The position numbers and the translations under genes are program-made. A stretch of DNA of 64,000 bases, from assembly GCF_037042905.1 (NCBI RefSeq), contig NC_087257.1:17926001-17990000 (forward strand), in the 5' to 3' direction. Positions 11,561 through 23,644 of the stretch are shown here, piece after piece (the stretch's first letter is position 1; each line of letters begins with the position of its first letter). Under the pieces are notes generated by a model, which saw nothing but the letters and a program-made list of their open reading frames with translations, was not told where the DNA came from and searched no databases. This stretch comes from Lytechinus pictus (Eukaryota > Echinodermata > Echinoidea > Temnopleuroida > Toxopneustidae).

Positions 11561-11806
11561 TCAGAGCTCCAGGGCAAAGAGGATTTGAGCCAAGGAAATG
11601 GCAAGCGCGATCACGCCACCAGACGGACCAACGAAGTGTCCACTGTTACAGAGTGAGCCTTGGCAGCACTTCGCGTTATAATCCAGATTATTGAAACTGA
11701 CACTCTTGTCTTCCAGGTAAGGGTGGTTGGCACGGTCACAATAGGCTCCCTGTCTGCTGCACCCCCGCCAGACATCTTCAACACCCTCAATGAAAGTGAT
11801 AGCACT
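11561..11806 (-). CDS. LU gene copy A, exon 4 (end of domain 2, GPI signal)
   Basis: It begins after a long pyrimidine tract and CTCCGTAG, in phase 0. It contains CCQGSLCN, then GHFVGPSGG and a hydrophobic tail ending FALEL and a TGA at 11,561-11,563. The pyrimidine tract of the acceptor is unusually long because an A/T homopolymer lies next to it on the plus strand. Confidence 0.9.
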   Translation of the reverse strand, partial: SAITFIEGVEDVWRGCSRQGAYCDRANHPYLEDKSVSFNNLDYNAKCCQGSLCNSGHFVGPSGGVIALAISLAQILFALEL

Positions 11807-14800
11807 CTACGGAGTAAAAAAAAAAAGAAAGAAAGAAAAAAAAATCAACATTTTTCCCGATCGGCTGCTCGAAGAGTTCATTTTTTTTTTTTTTTTTTTT
11901 AGGGGGTCCAAAAACTGACGTTTAAGTAAATGTTATAGATTTATTTCTACAACAAGATTATGTGCTTCATAAAAAATTGATATTATGTATTGCATGTATT
12001 CAGACCTGGAAACAGAACATTTTAAGGACTGTTGTATATCTTGCTAACGCAAGCGCGAAGCGCGTTCTAAATTTGTTGTATACACTGACCTGAATAGGAT
12101 TTTGTAGGAAATGAAGATGATAAGTATTTCACTAATCAAATAATATGAGCACGAAGTCACCTGGACACCCTTGAGCATTTTGTTTAATTATTGACGTACA
12201 TAAACCCCGCCAATCTTTACACATTGCTCCTATTTACGATTTTTCTATTTTACAGAATTAATGTTTGGGATCAAATTAAAGCTAATGAAAAATGAAATGT
12301 AAATATATGGACTACATGGCATTCGAATCACCTGTAGATCATTTGAATGTCATTTAAGGTCTTCAAAGGTAAACTTGGGGCACTGAAAGTAATACAACAT
12401 ATCTCGTGTTTAGAAAACTAACATCCAGCGACCAGCGTATAATATGTATCATTGGCTGAAAATGGTAGTTGACGGTGTGTATCTTAAGAATCTGGCAGTT
12501 GCCACTTTGGCACTTAAAAAGCAATTGATTTAATTTACACAAATTGAAGACCACAACACATTTATCACATCCTCTTCCTTGTGACTTTTCTGTTTTACGA
12601 AATAAACATATGTTTGATATATCCTTTTGAGATACAAATCCTCAACTACCATTTTCAGAAAAAATGCATATATGCATGTTAGTTTTCTAAACATAGGATG
12701 TATTGCATGTTGTATTCTTTATTGTGCCCCAATTTTACATTTGATGACCTTAAATGACCTTTAAATGAACTGCACGTGATCCATATATTTACACTCTAAA
12801 AAACGAAGTGCTAATTCAGCTTTTAAAGAGCGTGTATAGTGACTGCACTTCGGAGTGCTGATTTTTTAGTTCAAATTTGAACGGGAAAATCAGCACTCCG
12901 AAGTGCAGTCACTATACACGCTCCTTAAGAGCTAAATTAGCACTCCAGTTTTTAGAGTGTACATTTGATTTTTTATTAGCTTTAATTTCATAATAAACAT
13001 GTTTTCTGTAAAATAGAAAATTCATAAATGAGATCGTGTAAAAATGGACGTGGCTTATGACGTCAATAGAAAAAATGCTAAAGGGAGCTGAAATCTGTTT
13101 ACGTACTGACTCAAACACCAATGTTTTAAGTTCTATTGAAATTGGTGAAAATCATGAGGGGGGACATGAAGAGGATAATATGTCGGTAAATGAATAATGC
13201 GAGCGCGAAACGCGAGCTGAAGTTTTGTAGATTAAGAAGATAAAATTTTAGACCAATTTTGTAATCATGTACATTATCTCACTAAACAAAATAATGAAAT
13301 ATCATAGCGCAATTTAATATATCCTCGGTAAAGATTAAATGTGAGCGCGAAGCGCCAAAGGAAAAGGTAAAAAAGGAAGAAGAAGAAGAAAAAGAAGACG
13401 AAGAAGAAGATGATGAAGAATCAGAAGAAGAAGAAGAAGAAGACTGAATAAAAAATATAGAAGAGGAATGCATTCAGGAATTAGGAGGAGCAAGAGGAGG
13501 AGCAGGGAGAGGGGGAGGAGAATAAGAAGGAAGTGGAAAATAATCATATCCTACATGTAATCGTAACTAATGATACTCACAAAACAAAGACCCTGGCAAA
13601 ATGAGTACCTCACTCCTTCCCCGGTAGAGTCGAAGCTCAATCCGCAACTGGGATTAAAATAACCGGTGTATGGTATTTCGCTGTGGTGGCATTCGTAACA
13701 TGTTTGGCCCATTCGTTGCTCAGAGATGATATTATCCACAGAATCACTGTTGCACAAGTCGGAATCACAACATTGTCGACAATTAGAAGGACTTGTGCAG
13801 CCTTGATCGCATCGTGACGCAATTTGTGACGGGGTACCCTCATAGCAAGACCGATCAATGTCGTAATTTTGAGACGACAGCGATATGCTCGTCTGTGGAA
13901 TATGAGTAAAAAAGAATAAACTATGCGCATTAATAGAGCTTCACAAATAACGTATTTTTCGTCGAAAATAATTTGACTTCAATAAAGCATTGTAATAGTG
14001 GATTATAATGTCGATGGTATATTCAGCATTATGCTTTTTTTTTATTTGAATCAAGTATAATAAATTTTGTTGAGGTTGATTTGACCTTTAATCACGACAC
14101 GTTTGCAACCATGTTTTGATATCCATAAAAAGATTATATTTTTTATATTAATTTATTTTGTTTTATTTACCCATGGCAGTCTCTTCAGTACTTAACTGCT
14201 TTACAAGAGAGCCCTGTTACAATACAAACATATTACAATATTATACAATGTAAAAAGATTAAAACATTACATACAACATACGGAGAAGCAACTGTAAAAC
14301 CAGAAAACAACAACAAATAACACCAGTATAATAAATTGAAATACTTAAAAATAGAGTAATACAATAAAATCAGTGGTGGATGAAGACAAATACCAGCAGC
14401 TGCCAGTTAACGTCATTAAACACATGATTATGGCGGTCTTATCCTTGATTTTTTTATTAAATTCAAATAAAAAAATGCTAAATAGGTAAACATAATTTTA
14501 TATAAACATAGATTACAATAAAACATAAAATAACATTAAAAAAACATGATGTGAGAAAATTACATTGCCCTGTAGTCAGATATGGAGCAGGGGGAGCAGC
14601 GGGCATATCATAATTTACCCTTCTCTCTTTTCTTTTTCTGTTTTTGAGGAGGTCGTGTTTTGGGCGTGCAAGCACCTCTCAAGCCCCCCCCCCCCCCCCC
14701 TATCTGAACGCAACTTCGGACCGGGATTTGAACCTAACACCCTTTCGTACATGCTTGACCAGTGCTCTACCAAAAGAACACCGGCGTTTTTTCAGTGTAT

Positions 14801-14849
14801 CCCAAGTGAGGTATTGAGCCTCATGATCAAGCCGAGTCGATGTAGCATA

Positions 14850-14882
<33 letters not shown>

Positions 14883-17800
14883 AATAAATAAATAAATAAA
14901 ATAAATAAATAAATAAAATAAAATAAAAATCGAATTTTCTATGATTTGTTTAAAATAGTATTTTCTATCCTACCAATTATTAAAGGAGAATGAAACCTTT
15001 GGAACAAGTAGACTTGTGTGAAAACAGAAAAATCAAAGAAACAGATCGACAAAAGTTTGAGAAAAATCGGACAAATAATAAGAAAGTTATGAGCATTTGA
15101 ATATTGCAATCACTAATGCTATGGAGATCCTCAAATAGGCAATGCAACAAAGATGTGTGATGTCACTTGTGTACAACTCTCCCCATTACTTTAGTATATA
15201 TTTCACTTAAATTGCCTCTTTTATCTATCAGTAGATCATGTGTTCTTTCTATATAGGAGGGCATGTAATACATATTTTTAAAGAATACAGCAGGGATAAA
15301 GAGTTTGTATCACCATAAGAAAAGGCAAAAAGAGACATTTTGAGGGTATTTTGATTTGATTTGATTTGATTTATTTATTTCCGTTTCACAATTGTACATA
15401 ATATGATAAACATAACATAACAAGGTCGAAAATACTACAAGACAAAATATAATATATATAACATAATCATAGATTTAAGGAACACAATTCAGTAAATAAA
15501 GATATCTCAAATGACATTTGTATTTAAAAGTAAAACGGAGGGACTTGCCGAAAAAAAGCAAAGCTTGTACAATAGACAAGCCCCTATCTTAGTTACATTA
15601 CAAAATTACAACAAATAAATATTGGGTCTTAATAATAATTTTGTTTAAAATTAAATACAAACATTTTTTGTGCACTTGACAAAATATTTTATAGTCCATC
15701 AAAGGGAAAGTTGTTCACATGTGACATCACACATCCTTGTCGCATTGCCAATGAGAGGATCTCCATAGCATTAGTGATTGCAATATTAAAATGCTCATAA
15801 CTTTCTCATTATTTGTCCGATTTCTCTCAAACTTTCTTTGTTCTTATTCTTTGATTTTTCTGTTTCGACACAAGCCTACTTGTTCCAAAGGTTTCATTCC
15901 CCTTTAAAGAATTCCTTGTCTTTTAATATACTCACGACACAAGTTCCAGTGCAGTTTCTGTCAATGTCGACGAAACCGTTGTTTGGGCTGGGTACTGAAC
16001 AGTTGCTCGATTCAAAGACACCTTCTAGCTCATCAAAAGCCACATTATCCTTTGTGCAGGTATAGCACGACACGGCACTTGACAATGTCAGGCATCCTTT
16101 TGAATAATGATAATAATTATAATGATAATCATAATGATAATAAAAATAATATTAATTTTCTATTTTAATAAGTTAATGTAGGGGGCGACGTTACGAAGGG
16201 AAAGGGAGCGACCAGATCAATTGCGTAATGAGCCCAGCATTTTAGTAGAGGGCTTAACATGGCGTAATAATAATGATAATAATAACGTTTTATTTGCCCG
16301 GGGTGCCACTTCAGTTGGAAATTGCTCTACCAGCCGGCCCTGCATAACATAATATATTATTATTACCCTTTTCCAATCTAAATGCTGAGCAAGAAGACAG
16401 AAGCTTCCATTTTCTTATAAGTCTGTGGTGTAGCTCGGCCAAGGATCGAATCCACGACCCCCCGTTCATGAGGCGAACGCTCTACCATTGAGCCAACATT
16501 CGTTGAGGGTAAAAAAAAATCGAGCAAGCGAAGCAAGCGAGCAAAAAATGTGATAGATTTTGACAAACTATTACACAAAAACGGTATCATATTTCACCCT
16601 TTCCCCATTTTTGATACTGTGCATATTTAAAAAAAAGAAGAAGTAATGCTTGAATATTCGCACAAATGTAATGGAAATCGTGAAATACGAGGCAAAATGG
16701 CGTCCTGGGAAGGGTCGTACAGGACGCGGGACAAATTGCTGAAATACGGGACTGTCCCTTGAAATCCGGGACGTCTGGTCACCCTGGCACTCAGCTACCG
16801 ACTCAGACAAGAATGAAAAAGAGAGGGACTCGGGTATGAAGAAGAAATAAGAACGTCCAGAATTCAGGTATATAGGTGACGTTACTTTATGTCCAATTGA
16901 GAAAATAATTGGGTTCATATTGCCCCCCCCCCATCAAAATACTACAAGAAGCCGATATACATGAAGAAATGAAATGGATTTAATTGATTTATTTCCAATA
17001 AAAATAAATTCGATTCTCATTATTAATACATATAAGTGTACAGATAAAAAAATAATCATGATGACAATGATAATAACAGCAAAATGGCGTTGTAACTAAA
17101 TAAGCATTAACTATCTCATTTTGTGATGTTTACACATTGGGATACGATAAAAATATTGAGCAATATGCATCGGTCACAGCAAGCTGCTGCACTGAAAAAA
17201 ACTCCGGTGTTGATTTAACAACAGCCCGGAATCTATTATGTCCACACCAGAGAAGTGTTAAACAACACCAGTTTGGTTTTTATCTAACACCAGATATGTG
17301 TTTATACAACACCAATTAGTGTTAAAACAGCATTGGTTTGATTCCAAACTGGTGTTATTTCAATGCTTCTCTGGTGTGGACATAATAATTCCGGGCTGGT
17401 GTTAAATCAACACCGGAGTTTTTGCAGTGTGGGTACGATGCTATGGGGGGGGGGGGGGGCCGTGGGGGGTTCTTACACATTCAAGTCAAACAAGTTTGCC
17501 CACGTCTTACCCTATACTGTTAAATGTGTGAATCGAGTCCGACACAAACCTGCATTTCATTTAGAAATGTTTTCATTGTCATTGCGATTGTTATCTTGAT
17601 CACAATTCCAATCTACTGCTGATTGGCTGTTGGGGTGTAAAACTATACGATATTCAAATAACCAAAGAAATCATGCGAACATCAATCATCCGCCATACTT
17701 TTAAGTATACTAATATTGTTGTTAAACTTTATATTCTTGGTTGATTGACATTTTTATTTAGCATTCACTAATTAATACGGTTGATTGTTTACCCTTTTCT

Positions 17801-20800
17801 TCGAAATCTATATCCCCCATGATCGCTCAAACATACACATTTCTCAAACTTATAACGGATAACTTTTACTCTGCAATCAAGTTAAAAATCACATCTATTT
17901 ATTCCTAGCAGAAAAAATATATACAATACAAAATCATGACGTATAAGTATATTCTTTAGCGCTGACGTACAAAGGGAGGGAGGCTTGTGAGGCAAGGATC
18001 CAAAACATATTCACGGTCAAGAAAAAAAGGAGAAAATGGAGAAAAGGAAAGAGAGGGGGTGAATTTTGAATTTGGATTATTGTGTCAAATCTATCACAAA
18101 ATTATATTTTTGGTATAAAAAGGCCCTAATTTTTGCTCGCACGCTTCGCTCACTCAATCTAAGACATTTATAGTGCCCGCTTCATATCAAAATACCTTGG
18201 CGCCGCCCCTACGACCGGCCTTGTCATTGTTTCATTCAATTTACATATTCAAATTTATGTAATTTTAGATCTCGAGGTTTCAAGTTTCGCTCTATTGTAA
18301 TTTTGCCATTTAAGGTTGCCATGGACTTATACGGTGACCGTGCACGTGAAACCGAACGATTTCCATAATATCTAAAAGATTTATGGCATTCTTTTTTATA
18401 ATATTGTATTTAATGAATGGATATTTAGATTTAGAGTTATGAGTGATCCAAGGCAATCGGGGTTTGTCTCCTGATTACATTACAATATAAATATTAGTAT
18501 CATTATAGACCTCTTTACAATATACAGTTCTTCAAGAAAAGAGCGCATCGAGAATTAATTATTTCTATACTTTTTTCATAACTTCATCACTAATAATCAC
18601 TATAATAATCATACATAACTCACACCAATACATTTCACGCATGGTTGTGCCTAAACATCAATTAGATAAGATAAGATAAGATAGGATAGGATAGGATCGT
18701 ATATGTTTTAAGGCCACGGCACACCTTACGATTGGTCTGCGATCCGATTTTGGAATAAAACTTAGTAGAATTTGATGTTCTTATTGAGACATGGAATATC
18801 TTACATTGTAATGTTCAAAATCATCGCACGAATACCTGTTCAAATCTTTGACTATGCTATCATCCTTCTTAGAATAAAAGTGAATTTAATATCTCGTAAC
18901 GACGTCATAGCAGTCGTACGATTGGCTACGATTTGAAACTATTTTGGCCTTTTCTCCAAAATAAAGTCTAGCAATCGTCCAAAATTGTTATATTAAAATT
19001 CTTACAGTTTAATTTGAACCTCAAGTAACACTCATTGTTTTAATTCACATTTTCAGAAAAGTAGCTGTAAAATCAGATTATGGACCAGTCTTAATATGCT
19101 TAAAGGTATGCGCGCGATGGCCTTTAGAAATTGCATTTTGATAAAGAAGTAGTTGATAAAGCATCGGCAGATCTTGATTTCATTTTTATTGGTCACTCTG
19201 TATAAAGAAATTTCATCACCGATGGAAATAGCAATGTATTGGTACAAATTAAATCGTCTCTTGTGATTTCGGTTTCAAGTATTTACAAGTACCTTATCAT
19301 CTGTTTGAGCCTTATTGAAGAATGATCCCATGTAATCAAAGACTAAGACCATGCAATAATCAGTTGGCATGTTTTTTTTTTTAGCAAAAACATTTGGCAC
19401 GTTTTTCTTTTTATACAAAAATAAAGAAGATAAATTATGGGTTAAGTATATAGGCATATAACATAACGTAATGATATCAAGATAAAGAGTCGACGAGATT
19501 GTAATAATATATACCGTCATTCAAAGGATCCGACTTATTTTACAATTACATGAAAATATAAATAATGCGTGAATAGCATACTAATTGGGCGCTGTGGCGT
19601 GCGCCATAATCCAATTAACCTTCGTCGTGTCTTTCGAATGGTGGCGTTGAGAGGGCAGTGGCGTACCTAGGATTTTCCACAGGGGGGGGGGGGCAAAATC
19701 GGCCGCCAAAAAAATTTGACAAGTAAAAAAAAAAAAAGAAAAAAGGTCTTCAAGCTCATCAGGGGGGGGGGGGCAATAAAGGTCTTCAAGCTCGTCAGGG
19801 GGGGGGGGGGCAAAAAAGGTCTTTTAAGCTCGTCAGGGGGGGGGGGCAGGTATATGACTTTTGTATGGGTTGTGGCTCGTCAGGGGGGCAGAGTGCCCCC
19901 CTGCCCCCCCCCCCCCCCGTAGGTACGCTAGTGGTTGAGGGTCAATCACAGACAATAATACTTTTATTCAATTATTGATACACCTCTGAAAAATGTCACA
20001 CACTCACACTTCCTCACTCACCCACACACTGTAAGTGGATATTTAGGCTAAGTCTAGCTAGTGTACACCAAATGAAAATAGTAGAGTGAGAAGGTGGGAA
20101 TCATCAAATCATGTAGTAAGCCTTGGGGGCACTTATCCCCCCCCCCTTCAAAAAAAAGAAAAAATCACGGTCGACCAAGGTAAAAAAGAGAAAAGGGAAG
20201 AAGAGGGAAGGGTAAAATATATTATTTTCGAAAATTATGTCAAAATTCACGCAAAAATTTGTCCGATACGACACAATTGCCCCCCCCCCCTTAAAATTTC
20301 TTGCAGGGTGTGTTCCTCTAGGGATAACAAATTGTGTCTGTTTTGACACCCTAGTTTAAAAATTGACGAACCTTTCCAGAAAGGTGACAAAAACGCCCGG
20401 CCGCGATTTTTTTTTCGTCATTACGTATGCACCCGACGCAAGAGAGCAGTGGGAGCGACGATTAGGGTTTATTTAGTCAGACTTCACCTCATGAATATTC
20501 ATATATCGCTATTTCCGACCCTTTGATCAGCTCAATTTGTGTGGCTCAATCATTTAGCCAATCTTAAATCGAGTTCATACGCAGGTTCGAGTCTCGCCAA
20601 CAACGATTTTTTTTTCAAAGATTTTTCTTTTAATTAAAAATTGAGGCAAGACTCTGAAAAAAAAACCAAGTACAAGATTATTTGTAATCTGATTCAAAGC
20701 TTCCAAAGCAGCCTAATATTTCGTCATTTCGATTGCCCTCTCTCGTCTGGTGGACAAGTACTGACAAAGAAAAATCGCCGCCTGGCCCACCAGCCATCCA

Positions 20801-20857
20801 ACCCAATTTCTCTAGTTCGTACTTACCTGCAAATACGAATAACATAATGAGACCCAT
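11561..20857 (-). CDS. Two-domain Ly6/uPAR (LU) GPI-anchored-like protein, copy A
   Basis: I reconstructed a 249-residue protein from four exons: 20,827-20,857, 15,936-16,096, 13,581-13,892 and 11,561-11,806, all with GT-AG introns and phases 1, 0, 0. Residues 1-20 are a signal peptide (MGLIMLFVFAG... to ...SSAVS). LU domain 1 runs from CYTC (21-24) to CCDSDLCN (105-112) with 12 cysteines. LU domain 2 runs from CYEC (129-132) to CCQGSLCN (215-222) with 10 cysteines. A hydrophobic C-terminal tail (about 232-249) follows a small-residue stretch, as in GPI-anchor signals. N-x-S/T sequons lie at N42 and N58. LU proteins are usually extracellular three-finger receptors or modulators; the ligand here is unknown. 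The fold is shared with secreted three-finger toxins, but the anchor tail and two domains point to a surface protein. There is an intact duplicate at 30,102-37,930. Confidence 0.9.
12792..12959. mobile_element. Palindromic MITE in LU intron 3, unit A only
   Basis: The element is nearly a perfect hairpin: CACTCTAAAAAACGAAGTG at one end, CACTCCAGTTTTTAGAGTG at the other, with long matching arms around a short centre. TA flanks both ends (12,790-12,791 and 12,960-12,961). Unit B has the empty site (ATATATTTACATTTGATTTT near 31,327-31,346), which confirms boundaries and a TA target. Confidence 0.92.
13581..13892 (-). CDS. LU gene copy A, exon 3 (end of domain 1, start of domain 2)
   Basis: 312 bp, phase 0 at both ends (acceptor CCACAG, donor TTT/GTGAGT). 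It contains the domain-1 closing motif CCDSDLCN, a short linker, and the opening CYEC of domain 2. It probably arose by fusion of a domain-end exon with a domain-start exon. Confidence 0.9.
14715..14790 (-). repeat. tRNA-derived SINE-like segment
   Basis: On the minus strand it reads TTGGTAGAGCACTGG (A-box-like), then AGGTTCAAATCCCGGTCC (B-box-like). A-rich DNA at 14,850-14,935 lies upstream on this strand. It is treated as a SINE remnant because the acceptor stem does not close. A decayed duplicate lies at 32,940-33,005. Confidence 0.5.
14984..15903. mobile_element. Foldback element with ~220-bp inverted ends, TTAA target, unit A only
   Basis: The ends AGGAGAATGAAACCTTTGG and CCAAAGGTTTCATTCCCCT open inverted arms of about 220 bp (CACTAATGCTATGGAGATCC against GGATCTCCATAGCATTAGTG). 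TTAA lies outside both ends (14,980-14,983 and 15,904-15,907). Unit B has the empty site ATTATTAAAGAATTC near 33,156. TTAA targets fit Kolobok or piggyBac-like elements. A retrotransposon fragment interrupts the middle. Confidence 0.9.
15348..15640 (-). mobile_element. 5'-truncated non-LTR retrotransposon 3' end with (AAATC)n tail
   Basis: Read on the minus strand it matches the 3' end of the element at 26,300-27,204 (AAGCAAAGCTTGTAC inverse, GGAGGGACTTGCCG inverse). It ends in a (GATTT)n/(AAATC)n tail near 15,350. It was inserted into the TTAA foldback element at 14,984-15,903. Confidence 0.75.
15936..16096 (-). CDS. LU gene copy A, exon 2 (first half of LU domain 1)
   Basis: 161 bp, entered in phase 1 after TTCAAAAG and left in phase 0 at TGTGTC/GTGAGT. 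It completes the signal peptide and contains CYTC, the N42-C-S and N58-C-T sequons and the GTCV end. Two exons per LU domain is typical of the family. Confidence 0.9.
16262..16505 (-). repeat. tRNA-derived SINE
   Basis: The minus strand starts with a tRNA-like head (TTGGCTCAATGGTAGAGCG A box; GTGGATTCGATCC B box, about 16,437-16,497). It continues into an unrelated body with GCCGGC and ends in an ATT-rich tail near 16,262. The duplicate lies near 33,500-33,735. Confidence 0.65.
17190..17429. mobile_element. Palindromic MITE in LU intron 1, unit A only
   Basis: The ends CACTGAAAAAAACTCCGG and CCGGAGTTTTTGCAGTG open long inverted arms (CCACACCAGAGAAG against CTTCTCTGGTGTGG). TG lies outside both ends. 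Unit B has an empty site (GAGCTGCTAGGTACGATG near 34,645). The ends closely match those at 34,135-34,373, so this is one family. Confidence 0.88.
19656..19933. mobile_element. hAT-type MITE, 278 bp, unit A only
   Basis: The ends CAGTGGCGTACCTAGG and GTAGGTACGCTAGTG are inverted repeats. The right-hand target GTTGAGGG follows at 19,934-19,941 and a slightly altered copy (GTTGAGAGGG) precedes the left end. Unit B has a single uninterrupted GTTGAGGGTCAATC near 36,858. The interior has three AAGGTCTTCAAGCTC(A/G)TCA-type repeats separated by G-runs. Confidence 0.88.
20827..20857 (-). CDS. LU gene copy A, coding exon 1 (start of signal peptide)
   Basis: It encodes MGLIMLFVFA plus the first base of Gly11 and ends at a CAG/GTAAGTAC donor (phase 1). 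The ATG at 20,855-20,857 is preceded by an in-frame TTG, so the ATG is preferred. The joined signal peptide is hydrophobic across the splice. Confidence 0.85.
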
Positions 20858-21320
20858 GGCTAGTTTATCACTTGAAGACAATGGAGCAGTCCTTTATTTT
20901 TTGTGTTCTTTCTATAAGGCAATTAAAAAAAACATTGTGGTTTAATTATTAACGCAGGGCAAAAAGTTTCAGTGAAAGAAATGCCAAACATGAAAGTAAA
21001 CCATCGATTCGGAAGTAAAAATCCTTCACTAAAATATGCAATTCTATAACCAAGAATGTGTATATCAAGTTCAAAATACAACGTATTGCTTCAATCAACA
21101 TTATCAGACTGTTGACCTTAGGTTACCACAAACTTAATAAATAAAATGAAAAAGTAAGAAAAAATGTCAAAAGTTCGGACTTCGACTTGAAATTACTGTT
21201 TGCCCAACAGATAGTTTACATTAATCTATGTTTCCTCTTAGCATCCGGCTTAATTGTCTTTCAATGATAGTCATAAAATACTCATAATTTTGCGTAAAGA
21301 ATCTCTAAGTATCTGTTTAA

Positions 21321-21890
21321 AGGTCAAGTCCACCCCAGCAAAATGTAACATTGAACATTTCATCGAAATCAGGTGTAAAATACGAAAGTTATGGCATTTT
21401 AAAGTTTCGCTTATTTTTCACAAAACAGTGATATGCACAACTCAATGACATGCAAATGAGTCAGTCGATGATGTCCATCACTCACTATTTCTTTTGTTTT
21501 TTTATTGTTTGAATCATACAATATTTCATTTTTTACAGATTTCACCATAGGGACCGACTTGACTGAATCATATAGTATTACACAATGCTAATTCTACATG
21601 TTCATAGAGGAATGAATCACTGTTTCACTTGACAATGAGGAGAAAATTAGAATATTTCATATTTCATATAATAAAATACAAAAGAAATAGTGAGTGGATG
21701 ACGTCATCAGTCTCCTCATTTGCATACCAACCAGGATATGCATATAACTGGTTTTTTTTAATTAAGAGAAAATTTAAAATGCCATAACTTTCTTATTTTA
21801 CATCCGATTTCGATGAAATTTTCAGTGTTATGCTTGTTGGATTTTTCTGTTTTTATTCAAATCAATTTTTTGTTGGGGTGAAGTTGTCCT
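21321..21890. mobile_element. TTAA-flanked foldback element, 570 bp (unit A)
   Basis: The ends AGGTCAAGTCCACCCC and GGGGTGAAGTTGTCCT are inverted repeats with TTAA outside both (21,317-21,320 and 21,891-21,894). The arms continue inward (GCCATAACTTTCTTATTT against the inverse). It is Kolobok-like by target only; no transposase is present. The duplicate at 38,394-38,963 is the same length, so the insertion predates the duplication. Confidence 0.85.
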
Positions 21891-22165
21891 TTAAGATAAC
21901 AAGGAATGTTCAATGGATGCGTGTCAATACAAGATCATATTAAAGTGTAAATGATGACAAAGTGCCAAATTTTTGTTGACTGTCTCTTTTTTGAGCGCTT
22001 AGAAACATGTATTAAGCGTAATCTATAAATGTTATATGTAATTATTATCATTAAAGATAGACAGGCATACGCTCTAATTGGATCAATATTAAGTGAGAAT
22101 TTTTTAACATAGGCAAATTAATAAAGATCATACAATTTTCATAATAATAATACCAACATGCTTAT

Positions 22166-23152
22166 ACAGTGCATATCAAAAACAAAATTACACTTTCAAA
22201 AAGCCCTGGGAATTAAAAAATATACAACATGTGGGTAATTTTTTAACATATAATCTTGGGTTTGGGTCTCATCTATCCAATGAAAGTAAAAGTTTTGACA
22301 GAATGTTACACTTGAGTGAGCACTGTCCATTTTTGTAAAGCTCGCAGAAATCTTTTTGCGCAGAAATGCTCGTTTTCACGCTGTGTCAAGGGGAAAGGGC
22401 GATATCAAACTTACACTGCAAAACATTTCTTTTACATTTCCCTTGCACTTTTAGTCAATTGAAATAAAACGGATACATTTAAGCATTTTGTAACAACTTT
22501 GCTACCCCAATTGAAATTTCAACACTTAGTAAGCACAACCTTTACCCTTTTTGTGTCAACTGGATCTGAGACATAACTGAATTTGAGCAAAAGTTTATAT
22601 CAGACATCTTCAACATTTTTTCACTAAGTTTTTATCATTCAAAGTGGGTTTACATTTCATTTTTCATTTAATTCTTGTTTCTCCACACTTTTCCCAAGCT
22701 TGACAATGATTAACAAAATGAAAATCAAGCCTAAGCCATTTCATGTAAATCACAGCTGTAAAGCAAATATCGTCACGATGGTCTCGGTGTGTGGGGGAGT
22801 GGGGTGGGGCGCAATGCACTCTTCGAAGTGTTTTGTGCAAGGAAACAAGTTTAAAAAGGTAAAATATATCTTCAAATCAAATTTACTAGCTAAATTTCAC
22901 GTGTTCTTCATGATTAAGGTCTACTTTTATTCGCATAACTATTTCAAAGTTCTGCGCAAATAATTTTTCACTAACTTTTCAAAAGTAAGTGGTGCTCACT
23001 CAAGCGGAAATATTTTTCGACAGTTATATCGTCATTTGCTTAAATGGATCTGTACCAATGTTAAAATGTGGAAAAATCTTCAGGATATTACAACTGTATA
23101 ATTTTACAGGATTTTTTTCTAAGTGTAAACTTTTTTTTTTTGATACGCACTG
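22166..23152. mobile_element. Non-autonomous TA-target element, 987 bp (unit A)
   Basis: The ends CAGTGCATATCAAAAA and TTTTTGATACGCACTG are inverted repeats with TA outside both (22,164-22,165 and 23,153-23,154), as in Tc1/mariner. The ORFs inside have no transposase similarity. The duplicate is 39,240-40,223. Confidence 0.85.
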
Positions 23153-23582
23153 TATAGCGCATATCACTGCCAAATTTTTATTGGATATTATTACCCTGGC
23201 TATAGCCCCGCAGCCTTTTACAGCGCGTTGGCATTTCAAGGAATAAATTCCTGCCAGGTACCCATTAACCTCACCTGGGTCGAGTGCAGCAAAATGTGGA
23301 TAAATTTCTTGCCGAAGGAAATTACGTCATGGCTTGGACACTATCAGCATGATCGGGGCAAATCGTCCCCAAGCAAGCACCACGTCAATTTTTCTTTGTT
23401 CCCATTTCCTCCTTAATACCCCCACCCCCTCCATAAAGTGGCGCCTGTGGCACATGTCCCCCCACCCTATTACGCCGCTGCATTTTATTGGATAAAGATT
23501 CTTAGTATAATTTTAAATGTATGATTAGAATGCACTGGATTTAGAATATGACGATAATTTTAGCGCAAGAACGTCAAAAATG

Positions 23583-23644
23583 TGCCCTGCATGCGGATTG
23601 AACCCACAACCTTATAGGCGGGCGTTCTACCACTGAGCCATCTG
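23583..23644 (-). repeat. tRNA-like SINE head or pseudo-tRNA (unit A)
   Basis: The minus strand reads GATGGCTCAGTGGTAGAACG (A box) and TGTGGGTTCAATCCGCATG (B box) at tRNA-like spacing. The ends do not pair into a clean acceptor stem and the sequence runs on into an AT-rich body. The duplicate lies near 40,653-40,715. Confidence 0.5.

Noticed and set aside
20540-20605. tRNA-like segment with GGTTCGAGTC
   Set aside because: Only the B-box-like word is convincing, and the duplicate near 37,495-37,545 has lost it.
22700-22963. 87-codon frame identical in both duplication units (also 39,773-40,036)
   Set aside because: Identity is explained by the near-identical surrounding DNA. It lies inside a TA-target transposon and resembles no known protein.
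23583-23644. Functional tRNA genes at this and three similar sites
   Set aside because: A and B boxes are visible but acceptor stems do not close and sequences continue into repeat bodies, so they are treated as SINE remnants.
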